A stretch of DNA of 64,000 nt from Diphasiastrum complanatum. Taxonomy: Eukaryota; Streptophyta; Lycopodiopsida; Lycopodiales; Lycopodiaceae. Where the stretch lies: assembly GCA_029204225.1 (NCBI GenBank), contig CM055093.1, forward strand, positions 26,263,481-26,327,480, written 5' to 3'. The notes beneath the pieces were generated by a model, which made no database searches, had not been told where the DNA came from, and was given only the letters and a program-made list of their open reading frames with translations. The position numbers and the translations under genes were made by a program. Position 1 is the first letter of the stretch. Each line of letters begins with the position of its first letter. This document shows positions 44,571-55,429 of this stretch, piece after piece.

Positions 44571-45833
44571 TCAGATTAGGATCCACTCTTGGTCCTTTTT
44601 GTACTTTTTGCACATCACCAAGACAATTTTTAAGTGTTCTACGTGTTCCACTAGGGATATATTGTAAACAAGAATGTCGTCTAAGAATACAACCACAAAC
44701 TTCCCTAAATATGGACAAAATAAATTGGAGCATTCGTTAAAAAAATCGTTAAATAATTCGTTAAAAAAATAAATTGGAGCATTCGTTAAATTGGAGCATT
44801 CGTTGAAACGTTGCTGGAGCATTCGTTAATCCAAATGGCAACACTAAGAACTCATAATGACCAAATCTAGAACGAAATCCTGTCTTTTGGACATCTTTTG
44901 ACTTAATTCGTATCCTGTTTTGAAATCTATCTTGGTGAAATACCGTGCTCCACCCAAGCGATCTACAAGGTCATCCATCATGGGTAATGGATATTTATTT
45001 TTTATAGTCACTTTATTAAGACCCTTGTAATCCACACACATCTGAAAACCTGCATCTTTCTTCGCTTTAAGAAGAACATAAGCGCCCCATGGTGATTTAC
45101 TAGGTTGTATATGTCTCATCCTCATATAGTTTTCTATTTGATTTGAAATCTCTGTCTCCTCTTTTTGAGAAAACCTATAAGGTTGTCTAGAGATAGGTTG
45201 ACTTCATGGAATTAACTAAATCCTGTGGTCTACTGACCTAGACGGTGGTAAAACATGAGGTAATTCAGATGAAAAAACATCTCTAAATTCATTTATGGTC
45301 TGTGCTTTCACTGCTTGTTCATGATCTAAATTTACTGAGTTAAGAATTGTTGAGAATTCACAACCATTTAGATTCATTACACAAACATCCACAACTGGAA
45401 TAGCACATATTGAAAAAACTTCATACTCAGAATAATCCAATGCTTCTATTTTATTAACTGTAAAAATCTGATTCAACAACAGACGTACAAAATTATTGTC
45501 AAATAATGTAACTACCTTATCACCCTTCTTGAAAGTGAGAACATACTTCTCAAAATCAATTAACAAAGAAGGCGATTTACTAAATAACCATTTGTAACCT
45601 AAGATTAAATCAGTACAAGCTAGGTCTAAAACATGAAAATTAACTAATTTTGTGTGTCCTTGCATCAAAACTAGGAGCTTCAGGACTTTTATGTTCCAAG
45701 TCTCCAACTCTGCTCTTGAAGCTAGATAAACTTCATATCTATGATTGTTGGCTTCAGTTTCCAAGCTGAGTTTCTGCACAAGATGAGAATTAATAAAATT
45801 ATGAGTTGAACCATTGTCCAATAAAATACTCAC
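44571..45833 (-). pseudogene. Ty3/gypsy protease and RT fragment
   Basis: On the - strand, 45216-45833 is a retropepsin-like domain with LLDNGSTHNFI (the usual D-S/T-G is changed to DNGS), ending FRDVFSSELP, the gypsy protease/RT junction. 44844-45125 is RT ([38 protein letters not shown]). The catalytic zone FVVVFLDDILVYN is near 44690. A slippage-like expansion at 44727-44832 lies just before it. The frame is broken at least three times. Confidence 0.88.
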
Positions 45834-46099
45834 TTCTCTTCATGCTGTCCGTTTTACCAATTAACTTCCACAGGAGTAAATCAACTACTCAAGTTAATTG
45901 CTCTTGATTTAGAAATCTTAAATATCTAGGTGCATATATTATTTATACTAGTATAACACCACATTTAGATCATTATCCAAATCATCTTAAGTTAACCAAT
46001 AGATCTATCAGAACAGATCTATTAACTCTGCAAGTAATTGTCAAACACAATACTTGATCACATGTGTATGTTCAACGACTAGGTTAAGTGCACCAGATA
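45834..46099. other. No gene recognised
   Basis: AT-rich spacer between the gypsy protease start and copia element E; no domain seen. Confidence 0.45.
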
Positions 46100-46736
46100 A
46101 CCTTAGTAACCAGGAATTCATAGTAGATCCAAACAAGGTTAATCGTGCACATATGAGAAAAATCTCACTAGAAGGATTTTTCATCGGGCCACAAATGTCT
46201 GAATGTAAAATGTCTAACATTCCTCTAGCAATATGCTGATGGCTTGATTTAAATGGTTTTCTAGTCTGTTTACCAACTAGACAGTCTTGACAGACACGTA
46301 ACTGTATTTGTCACTTGATTCGACTGCCCCTTGCTGTTGTTCTTTGCTTGTAGTATCCGGCAGTCTTGAATTTCATGGTTGTTTCACTTGTAGTATCTGC
46401 AGAACAGCTTTTTCTTCGTCTGCGGATTCGATTGTTCTTTGCGCTGTTGTGCTGGTTTCTAGTCTGGCTTTGATTGCTTTGGGCCTTTCTTCTTCTTCTG
46501 CTTAGTCGTGCTGTTGTTGGTGTATAAAGCGTGAGACTCAGCTGAGGAGCTTGAGGCTTGATTCCTCCATCTGTCTTCCTGCAACAACATAGTAATGACT
46601 CTTGAAAGAGTCAGTTCTGGATGTGTCATGATGATCATCACCCTGTTGTCATATGAGCTTGGCAAGCTTGTAAGTAGTTGCATCATTGCATCTTGATCAT
46701 CTATGACAGATCCGACAATGGCCATTCTGCAGGGAA
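46100..46736 (-). pseudogene. Copia element E: gag C-terminal part and integrase start
   Basis: The - strand frame 46459-46725 continues Gag (DDQDAMMQLLTSLPSSYDN, MTHPELTLSRVITMLLQED) after the F insertion. A damaged zinc knuckle (FCRYYK, then NHEIQDC) follows at about 46350. The sequence then jumps to an integrase zone at about 46130-46300 (CLVGKQTRKPFKSS, LDILHSDICGPM), so protease is deleted. TSD GGGAA occupies 46732-46736. Confidence 0.8.
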
Positions 46737-47467
46737 TGTTGCGAAACTGGTTTCGTTTCGTTGTCGCGAACGATTTTGTTTCTTTTAAATTTTCTTTTGC
46801 GTGGAAGCTTCACAAGAACCTAGACACGTGACTACACATCACAGAACAGATTCCATTCTGACAATCAAGACAACGTAAGACAAGAAAATACACAAAAATA
46901 GGACAATCAATTATCAGTTTGATTTTTAGAGCAAGATCGTTAGTGTCTCGCTTGTTGGCGGCCTGACGCTCTGCTCTTTCGCTGTGTTCTGCTTGCTGGC
47001 AAACTTTCATTTCTCTTCTTTTTCATTTTTTGCTCTACTCACGCACACACTCTGTCTTACAGTATTACAGTCTATGTTATGATTCAAAAGAATAGTTTAT
47101 ATCTCCACTGTGTGGAAATTACAAGATAGCTAAACAGAGAATTACAAGAGTAGTTAACGCTACTCAACTAATCAATTACTCTCCATCATTGCTACTCGTT
47201 TCAGCTAGGCGTGAAGTCTAAGACTCCAAGCCCGTTGACCTGCCAGTTGGCAGCACAAAAGATTTCCCTTTGTGTCTTTTCGTTTTGCGTCGCTTTGCAA
47301 TTTTTGCAGTTCTGGAGGTATGTTTACGATTTGTGAATCATTTGTGAATCGTTCATCCTTCGTTTGTCCTGGAAGCATGCTGACTTTCGCAAATCGTTCG
47401 ACCTTCAAGTCAAGGCTCATTGACTTTCATGTTGCGACAAAGTGGCAGGAGTTCACCATTTCTGATA
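46737..47467 (-). repeat. 3' LTR of element F
   Basis: About 731 bp from TGTTGCGAAACTGG on +. The right end reads TTTCTGATA, so the LTR start on the - strand is TATCAG rather than TGT, a mutated terminus. A purine tract AAGAGGGAG precedes it on the - strand (47468-47476). Confidence 0.88.
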
Positions 47468-48190
47468 CTCCCTCTTGAACAATGTAGCTTTGCACGTTTA
47501 ATCCAATTGTCTTTCTTTGCTTGGAAAAGAGTGTCTTGTCAAGCGGCTTCATCAGTAGATCTACAATCATGTCTTCTGATTTTATGTACTGGACTTGGAG
47601 CTCTCCTTTTGAGATTAAATCTCAAATGTGATGGTACTTCAGAGGTATGTGTTTTGTCTTTGAATGGAAGACAGGATCTGGGACAGATAAATGGCACTCT
47701 GAGAGTCCATCATCATCGTGCATGGCTCTTTTTGTGGTATCTCGATTGCTTCCAACATCATCTATAGCCACACTACCTCGTTTGCCACCTTTGTAGCTGC
47801 AATGTATTCAGCTCTGCAAGAGGATTGAGCTACCAAGGTTTGCTTCTTGCATATCCAACTGATTACAGCTCCGCACGCTATGGTACATCCTCCAGTTATG
47901 GACTTGCTATCATGTGATTTCATCTTTTTCTTGTAAACCCACTTGCAGTCGACTCTCTTTCTATTTTTTGGCAGTGGCTCTAATGTCCATGCCTCGTTTC
48001 GCCTCATCAACTCGATCTCGTCTGACATTGCCTGTTTCCAGAATTCTCCTGGACTCTGGATAGCTTCTTGATATGTTGTTGGCTCTTCAGTGGAGCTGCA
48101 GTATTCGAATTGTGTGTCTTTGCTCCACTGAAGATTGTCAGCGTACCGGTCTGGAGGACTTCGTTGTCTTGTTGACCTTCTAGGTTCATT
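47468..48190 (-). pseudogene. Element F RT/RNase H with internal deletion
   Basis: The - strand frame 47762-48028 reads RRNEAWTLEPLPKNRKRVDC then KWVYKKKM (RT start) and continues in phase into GGCTIACGAVISWICKKQTL and AQSSCRAEYIA (RNase H). About 270 expected residues, including YVDD, are absent. The RNase H tail (TKHIPLKYHHI, LLMKPLDKTLFQ) follows in other frames to the LTR. A partly shifted linker frame lies at 48007-48189. Confidence 0.82.
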
Positions 48191-48261
48191 TCATCGTTGC
48201 TCGAACATTTCTTCTTCGTGGGGTTGATCTTCTACTTCCTGCTGCTCTAGAGTCTGTGGCT

Positions 48262-49778
48262 CTACATTTTGATTTGATCATCGGTTTGTCCTTGATCTCC
48301 CTCTTGAATTGGCAGCAGTGTGAAGATCTCATGGCCTCTTTCATCTTTTAGTCCAGGGAATGTGGACTCATCATCTCTGCTCGAAACAACTTTTTTCATG
48401 GTTGGATCATAGAGTCTGTACACTTGTGTTCCATTCGAGTACCTGACCATGATTGTTTGCTCTTATTTGTCATCGAGCTTGTTTTTTTTTTCTTTTGGAA
48501 TGTGCTTATATGTTGCACATCCAAACACATGTATGTATGATAGATCATGCTTTCTACCTGTGCACATTTCGTACGACGTCTTATCTTCCAACGTTGTCAT
48601 TGTGGATCTGTTCTGCAGGTGTACTATTGCAGCTATGGTCTCAGCCCAGAATTGACTTGGCAATCGAGCCTATGCCATCATGCATCTGGCTTCTTTGACC
48701 AGTGTTCTGTTTCTTCTTTCTGCGACACCATTGTATTCTGGTATGTATGCATTAGTGAACTGGTGTTCTATCCCCTGTTCTTGGCATAATCTTGAAAATT
48801 CTTTGCTTTTGTATTCACCTCCATTGTCAGATTTGATGATTTGAATCTTCTTTGAAGTGTGTTGCTCTACAAATGCCACAAACTTCTTGAAGGAATCAAA
48901 CACTTCAGATTTCTTCTTTAGGTAGTAGATCGTGGTCATCTGGCTGTAATCATCTATGAACGTCAAAAAATACCTCGAACCTGAGAGCGAATCAATTTTC
49001 ATCGGTCCACAAACATTAGAGTGGATGATCTCAAGAACTTCCTTGGCTCTTCTTCCTCATGTGTGAATAGATTCCGATGTTGCTTGCCTTTCTGACAGGC
49101 TTCACAGAACTCAGTTTCGGGCCTTGATATCTTGAGACCTATGACTATGTCTTTCTTGCACATGTCATACAAGCTCCACATGTTCAGTTGATACATTCTT
49201 CTGTGCCAGAGCTGATCTTCATTTTCTGATGCATTTAAAATGCTATCAAAGTTGCTGATTATTTTGGCCTGGTAGAAGTTTTCCTTTCTGCATCCGACCG
49301 TCAGCAGCTTGTTTGTATTTTTCTCGATCATGTGGCATGTGTTGCCATCAAACAAAACTCGAATTCCAAGATCTGCCATCTTGGAAACTGACAGCAGATC
49401 TTTTCTCAATGTGGGCACGTAAAGTGCTCCTGGCAGCTCTACTTGCCCTGACAGTGTTCGCAGCTGTAGAGTGTCGATGTCTTTGACATTGTGTCTGCTC
49501 CCATCACTTAGAATCATTGCTCTGTTATTTTTGAGCTCTCTGAAGTCGATCAAGAATTTCTTACTGCAGGTAATGTGTGATATTGCTCCTGAATCAATGA
49601 CTATATCGTAGCCTTGTTCGGTGTAGCTCGTTGAAGCTTCATCAAGTATCGTGAAGGCTTCGTCACCTCTATCTGCATCCTTGGATGACTTTGCAACATT
49701 TGCCTTCTCAACTTTGTTTTTTCTTGTTGGGTTGAATCTGCAATTGTATGCAAAGTGCCCTTTCTTCTTGCAGTGCAT
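48262..49778 (-). pseudogene. Element F protease and integrase
   Basis: The frame from 49778 has the second zinc knuckle CMHCKKKGHFAYNC, then the protease DSG in YDIVIDSGAISHI, and the gag-pre-integrase zone (LWHRRMYQLN, with one His replaced; CEACQKGKQH). 48670-49002 holds the integrase core (FIDDYSQMTTIYYL, KSDNGGEYKSKEF, EYNGVAERRNRTL). 48262-48663 holds the C-terminal block (HVFGCATYKHIPK). Small shifts occur at about 49000 and 48665, and a stop at about 48462. Confidence 0.88.
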
Positions 49779-50527
49779 GCAAGGTATTGCTGGATTGAAC
49801 CAGGATTTGTTGGTCGTATGGCCTGGTTTGTGACAGTGATCACAAGAAGAAGATTGTTGATTCGAGGACTTCGTCTTCTCAAACCTAGGTTTGTTCTTGT
49901 TTTTCTTCTTTCCTTTCGTGAAGAGGGCCTTCTCTTGATCACTGCTTCCTCTCCTTCGTCCCTCATCGGTCTCTCATCAAAGACAAGACTGACTGCTTTG
50001 TCAAATGTCATATCTGGTAGACTCAGTATGAGCATTCTCAATGGCTGATAGAACGTCGGTAGAGACTTCATGAAGTACACCAGCTGCTGTGTTGTTGGGA
50101 CCTGGTGCTCCTGTTCTGATGCAGCGAGTTGAGCGAAGATCGTTCTGATCTTCTCAACATGCTGATCTAACTGATTGTCATCCCATTGTATGAATTGTAG
50201 TTGATTGTGAAGGTGCATGACTGAAGCTGCAGTCCTCACTTCATACTTCTGTTTTAATCTTTCCCATGTTGCATGGTTGCTTTCACAGTCTTCAATCTGC
50301 ATGAGTAGATCTTCATTTATGGACGAAATGATGATCGCCATTGCACGCTCATCTTTTCTGATCCATTCAGCTCTCCTCAGGTCTCCCTCTAAAGGCTGCA
50401 CCTCTGAGAGTTCGGTCACTGACAAGATGCCTTCGCCCTTCAGAAGTATTTTGATCTTGAATTTTCAGATTCTGTAATTTGCACCATCAAGACTGATTGC
50501 TACTCTTGTCTGGATTGTTGTAGCCAT
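49700..50527 (-). pseudogene. Element F gag with two zinc knuckles
   Basis: ATG at 50527 opens MATTIQTRVAISLDGANYRI; a TGA replaces the expected Trp, then the frame is open from 50425 to about 49920 (ATWERLKQKYEVRTA, TTQQLVYFMKSLPTFYQ). A frameshift precedes two knuckles, CDHCHKPGHTTNKS (last Cys lost) at about 49810-49850 and CMHCKKKGHFAYNC. Two tandem knuckles are unusual beside the single one in A, B and D. Confidence 0.85.
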
Positions 50528-50579
50528 ATTGTGTTGTCCAGAAAATCACTGCTTAGATATCAGTTGTGATAATCTGGGG

Positions 50580-50591
50580 GCTCTGATACCA
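50580..50591 (-). other. Primer-binding site of element F
   Basis: Exact TGGTATCAGAGC on the - strand, abutting the LTR edge at 50592. Confidence 0.92.
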
Positions 50592-51274
50592 TGTCGCGAA
50601 AGTGGTTTCATTTCGTTATCGCGAATGATTTTGTTTCTTTTAAATTTTCTTTTGCGCGGAAGCTTCACAGGAACCTAGACACGCGAGTACACATCACAGA
50701 ACAGATTTCAAGACAACGTAAGACAAGGAGATGCATGAAAATAGAGTAATCAATTATCAGTTTGATTTTTAGAGTGAGATCATCAATGTCTCGCTCGTTG
50801 GCGGCCTGACGCTATACTCTTTATTCTGCTCGTTGGCAGACTTTCATGCACAACTATGTCCTTTCTCTTCTTTTTCGTTTTTTGCTCTACTGATGCACAC
50901 ACTCTATCTTACAATATTACAGTCTGCATTATGATTCAGAAGAATAGTTTATATCTCCACTGTGTGGAGTTTGCAAGATAGCTAAATAGAGAATTACAAG
51001 ATTAGTTAATGCTAATCAACTAATCAGTTACTCTCCATTGTTACTACCCATTTCAGCTGGGCGTGAAGTCTAAGACTCCAAGCCCATTGAGCTGCCAGTT
51101 GGCAACGCGAAAGATTTTCCTTCGTTTCTTTCGTGTCTTTTCGTTTTGCGTCGCTTTGCAATCTTGGAGGTATGTTTACGATTCGCGAATGATTCGCGAA
51201 TCGTTTGACTTTTGAGTCAAGGCTTGTTGACTTTTGCGTTGCGGCAAAGTTGCAAGAGTTCACCATTTTTTACA
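50592..51274 (-). repeat. 5' LTR of element F
   Basis: 683 bp from TGTCGCGAAAGTGG to CCATTTTTTACA on +, followed by the TSD GGGAA. It contains a doubled GATTCGCGAAT near 51180. Confidence 0.92.
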
Positions 51275-51279
51275 GGGAA

Positions 51280-51638
51280 TCACCATTCGTCATCTTGAGA
51301 GAGTAAAATTTCTTTCTGAGATGTAGCTTGGAACCTATATCTCGCACTTCGTATAGTGTGCTCAAGATGTCCCAGACTTCTTTTGATGTCTGGGCCTCAG
51401 ATACATGGCCAATATGGGTATCTGTAATGTTTAGGATGATCAGCAAGAAAGCCTTTCCATCCTTCAGCTTCCATTTGGCGACTGTTGCGTCGTCTGCTTC
51501 GGGTTTCCCTTCTGCACCTGTAACAACGTCATACAATTCCTTAGCCATTAGTACAATTTTCATCTTAAATTTCCACAGATGGTAATTGGCTCCATCAAGC
51601 TTGTCCATGACGAGACTGGCTTTCCCTTGGGAATCCAT
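51280..51638 (-). pseudogene. Copia element E gag, N-terminal part
   Basis: ATG at 51638 gives MDSQGKASLVMDKLDGANYH, then WKFKMKIVLMAKELYDVVTG and LHLRKKFYSLKMTNGDS. The F insertion at GGGAA cuts the frame; it resumes one base out of phase at 46725, so a 1-bp change is also present. A similar Gag is at 58905-60128. Confidence 0.88.
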
Positions 51639-51790
51639 GTGGAAGATTAGTCTAAGTGATTGGAAAAACTATCAGTGACATAAGTATGAAAATCTGGTAC
51701 TGAATTACAGAACAAGAAGACAATTACTCTATCGACTAGTAGAGTCTTGTATTGTGGAAGCTTATCAAGCTACAAAAATCGCTCTTACCA

Positions 51791-52070
51791 TGTTGAAGAA
51801 AGAGGGTGTGTGAGTGTGAGAAACTAAAATAGCTCGAAAAGAAAACGAACACGAAAAGAAGCGAGCTCAAAACTCGAACGAGAAACGAACTCGAATGGAA
51901 AGTGTTCGTGGGCAACGGAATGAGCTATATTACTCTTTTCCTAAGCATGACTACGCCTATTAGAAATGAACAGAACGTTAGTGATGGAAATCATAGTTGA
52001 TCTGATTACGTAGCCAAACATTAACAAGATATCAGAAGAATAATTTCTCGCAAACAACTAGACAAATTAT
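51791..52070 (-). repeat. Partial LTR of element E
   Basis: A degenerate PBS (TGGTAAGAGC on the - strand, 51781-51790) abuts TGTTGAAGAAAGAGG at 51791, marking an LTR edge. The region has ACGAAC-rich text. Its right boundary is unknown; the methylase gene remnant begins by about 52080. Confidence 0.45.
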
Positions 52071-52079
52071 TAGTCGCGA

Positions 52080-54110
52080 ATGATTCGCGAAGTGAGGTAG
52101 AAAGGGTTGCTAGTGGATTGGACAAGGATGCGGGTGAAACGAACAGAAGTGCAAGTGAATTTGGGCAGGATAAGACACATGCTAGTTTGTAAAAAAAAAG
52201 AGGTGCTAGCATTGTTGGCTGGAAGTAAACAACAGAGAGATGCCATAGGCATGAGTTCAAACAACAAGGACTTCCGACGTTATATGGCCAAGGAGACTTA
52301 CTGGTGGCAAATGACTGAGATGGCGAAGGAAATTGTTGTACGCTTGTCCTTTGATGGTTCTCGACTTCCATATGGAGACGAGGTATATTTTAGGACACAA
52401 CGTCAACTCCATTTCTTACATGCTTTTCCAAACCTACAAAGAGACATGAGGAATTCAATCAAAGCCGAAAAGCAACCATAAATTATTTTGTCCACCAAGA
52501 GACTCGTGTACAGGTTTGCCATACACACCGTTTCACCTGGATGTTCTACCTTTACGCAAATGGTTATTTTATCTCTACATCTGTATACATAACATTGTGC
52601 ATTTTCTTTTTTTGTAGATGGTTGATATCCCTCATTGAAGATAAGGCCATACCACGTCTTCCGATGGAAGTTACTGAATGGTTGGTAAATGATGGGCCTG
52701 AGAGCATGTACCCTCCAGAGCGGAAAGAGAATGCAATATCAGCATGGGAGAGGAACAAGTGTCCATGGTGGTTGGACTATCCCTAGGGCATTGTGCCCCT
52801 GTTTGAAAAGGACGTATATGATCAAAGGCTCGCATTGCAACAAGGGAAGTGCGCAATTGTTGAACCTGTCACACAAGGATCAGCCTCCAAGAGACACGCA
52901 TCCCGGGTTCGAGCTAGTGGTGAGCTAAGAACAAAACGTGTCATGGACTATATAGAAGATGTGCAAGAGCCCCAACATTCTGAAGGCACACCAGTTGACA
53001 ACAACACCAAAGACTATATTGCCACAAGCCCTAGTAAGATTGTTGTTAATCCTTTTATTTTGTTTTTTCATAAAAACAATGAACAATATCACGATAATTT
53101 GAATTCCCTTTGCATTGACAGAACTGAGATCCGAGATGAGAGGAGAGATGTGTGCTATTAGAGCCGACATACGCAAGATTGCAAGAAAGACAAATAGCAA
53201 GCCCTCAAAAAAGCTGAAGCATTTTTGAATGAGGAACCTCAATTCAAACCTAACAATAGATCACGCCCCTGCAGATGCCGCAGCCATGCTTATTTGGGCA
53301 AATTTTTCCACTTCACTATGTGTAAAGCACTACGGAGACAACAAGACTATTCCTACGTGGAACATATTTTCTATAGATCTTGCCGCAATTGCATTTGAGA
53401 TCGCAAGCACCTATGTTGCGGATCAGGGGTGGTTTGCTTGCATGTTCCTCCCCGAGCATTTCCCCATCGTCGATTCATTTGCTGAAGCATCTGAGTCTTC
53501 ACTCCATCGTTGCCTTAACATTCTATGCGAGGAAGGTTACGTCAGACACAACCCACGAGAAGAGGTGAACAGACAGTTGGCACAAGGTGGTTTGGTCAAC
53601 TATTTAGCCACATGTTGGACTACATTTTTTTTTTCAGGTTGTCCTCCTTGTCACAGCCTTGTACCATCGCACGGGGTGTCTCGCCCCTACAATCCATAGG
53701 CAAGAAGCCAATCAAGTCAATAGAAAGGCCTTCTCAACAAAGGCCAACTGGGTTACGGACCTTAACAATGCCACCCTCACCACAATTGACAATGTTATTT
53801 GTCGCGGTGGCGCAGAGAGGTCTCCGAGTTTCTGTAGGTTGACTATACCCCAAAACCCCAAGTTATATCGAAATTATTCTTCAAACTAGAATAACGAGTT
53901 TTCACATGGACCCTCACATGTACCCTATTTATTGTCGAGTGCAGATTTTTGGTGGAATTGCTCACACAGCCCGGAGATGTGGTGCTGGACCTATTTGCAG
54001 GGACTGGAAACATGGCACGAGCATCAGCGGAGAGTGACAGGCACTGTGTTTGTGTCGAAGAAGACAAGGATATTTTCAGCTTATTTCTGAAGGATTTAGA
54101 AATGAGTTAG
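52080..54110 (+). pseudogene. Spliced gene remnant with C-terminal N4/N6-type DNA methylase domain
   Basis: Five inferred exons: 52080-52513, 52618-53033, 53122-53564, 53638-53837 and 53945-54110. The four introns (104, 88, 73 and 107 bp) have GT-AG ends, Py-rich acceptors, and each join keeps the reading phase, giving about 553 codons. The last exon reads FLVELLTQPGDVVLDLFAG and on to TGN, the SAM-binding motif I of DNA methylases, followed by an acidic strand (CVCVEEDKD). A possible damaged motif IV lies upstream (IDHAPADAA), giving the beta-class order IV then I, typical of N4-cytosine or N6-adenine enzymes. In-frame stops are TAG at 52098, TAA at 52479, TAG at 52784 and TGA at 53226, all one C-to-T step from Gln or Arg. 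The N-terminal 280 residues are unrecognised. It is either a pseudogene or a member of a gene-carrying mobile family. Confidence 0.65.
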
Positions 54111-54822
54111 ATTATTTCTTGTGTTGTGACAACTTGTAGAACTATGCATAGTTACATGCAACTGACATTGTGTTTTGTATGGCTTTGATAGTCCACAATA
54201 GCAAGATCAACTAGATTCACATCTACAAATTCAGTAATTTTTCTTGGTAGCAACTAAAAGGCAGACCCCAAAAGTTCGAAGTAGTTCAACTATCAACTAT
54301 GAATAGATTGTTTTGTTTAAATGAATGGCAAAAGCATAGTAAACATGAACATCTTAATTTTGTTGCCAAAGTGTTGGGAATCGAGCGATTATTTTTTATT
54401 GCATGTGGATCAAGTCATTTTGATAGTAAGTAGTCCTAAGTGTTTATGAAACAAGCATGAGACACATCAAGGGAGTCATTACATGAGGAAAACAATAGCA
54501 TTAGAAGTGATCTAATAACAAACAACAAGTTTGAAGTAGAAGCCTTGCTAAGCATGCATCTATTGAATTAGTGGGTATTTACACAATACGTTAGCAAGCC
54601 ATTGACTCATTTCGAAATTGTGATATTCAACGTGACTAGCAAACGACAATGTAATAATGGCAAAACGAGGAACACAAGTATACATTGAATTTTATTTTTT
54701 TCTAACTGTAATAGATTGTCAAGGACTTGGCATCATCCCGCTCACCTCCTGGTAATCAAAGACTAGCCCCCTTCTACAAACCCCACCATTTGACTTCAAA
54801 GCTGTCTTATCCAAGTCTACAA
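54111..54822. other. No gene recognised
   Basis: AT-rich DNA, no frame above 60 codons and no repeat seen. Confidence 0.5.
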
Positions 54823-55053
54823 TCATAAAGATTTTTTAAATCCAAAAAAGAGCCAAAAGTTTTCCATCAATTCAGTTTGTATAGAAAGTAATTTGTGATT
54901 GTTGTTTATAGTATTTCTGTATTGCAATAAGGCAACATCTCCTCTCATATCTACAGAAGGATAACTTCGTCCTGCAACGCTGTTATTTGTATACATCACT
55001 AGCCATACTATCAGAACAAATATAGGAATAACTCTTTTTTCCTGCTGCAGCAA
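54823..55053 (-). CDS. Candidate small protein with N-terminal hydrophobic segment
   Basis: 76 codons on the - strand. Residues 8-21 (VIPIFVLIVWLVMY) are hydrophobic and preceded by basic residues, then TNNSVAGRSY resembles a signal-peptide cleavage zone. The mature part would be about 48 residues without Cys. The ATG lies near an AG acceptor-like TTTGCTGCAG, so this could instead be an inner exon. No family recognised; it may be chance. Confidence 0.25.
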   Translation of the reverse strand: MLQQEKRVIPIFVLIVWLVMYTNNSVAGRSYPSVDMRGDVALLQYRNTINNNHKLLSIQTELMENFWLFFGFKKSL

Positions 55054-55429
55054 ATAGAAATTCAGACATCAAAAGACTCTCTTGACACAAGATTTAAATT
55101 TCAAGATTCAACTGGGCCAGATATCATGCAAAAGTTGCAAAATTTCAATGTTATTAGAACTTTTTACCTTGTGCAATCTTGTGGACTGATGTTATGCTCA
55201 TTGGAAGTATGATGCCAGTCACAGTCCTGAAGACATAAGATCCATAATTTGTCCTTTTCTGTAACAATCAAAGGCTGGACAGAACCGGCAATTTTGTGGC
55301 TTGCTTAGTGTTGGATCCTTGTTTGTGGACTATATATTTTGTGTCTTGACCGTTTATTTGGAGGCTTTCTTTTAAATTTTGTCATTGTTCTAGAACAGGT
55401 ATAGTCAGGGTATTTCAAAGAATTAGTGT
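55054..55429. other. No gene recognised
   Basis: AT-rich spacer between two coding-like remnants. Confidence 0.45.

Larger units (their letters stand above)
46737..51274 (-). mobile_element. Ty1/copia element F, nested in element E gag
   Basis: LTRs at 46737-47467 and 50592-51274 enclose - strand copia genes. TSD GGGAA is at 46732-46736 and 51275-51279, inside the Gag frame of element E. The PBS is at 50580-50591. Gag, zinc knuckles, protease and integrase are recognisable, but RT is almost entirely deleted, so F is non-autonomous. A truncated LTR of the same family is at 16993-17655. Confidence 0.93.

Noticed and set aside
52080-53228. RNA editing (U-to-C) restoring the methylase stops
   Set aside because: The stops would all be fixed by U-to-C changes, but such editing is known for organelle transcripts of some land plants; this is nuclear-type DNA full of LTR elements and introns of nuclear type.
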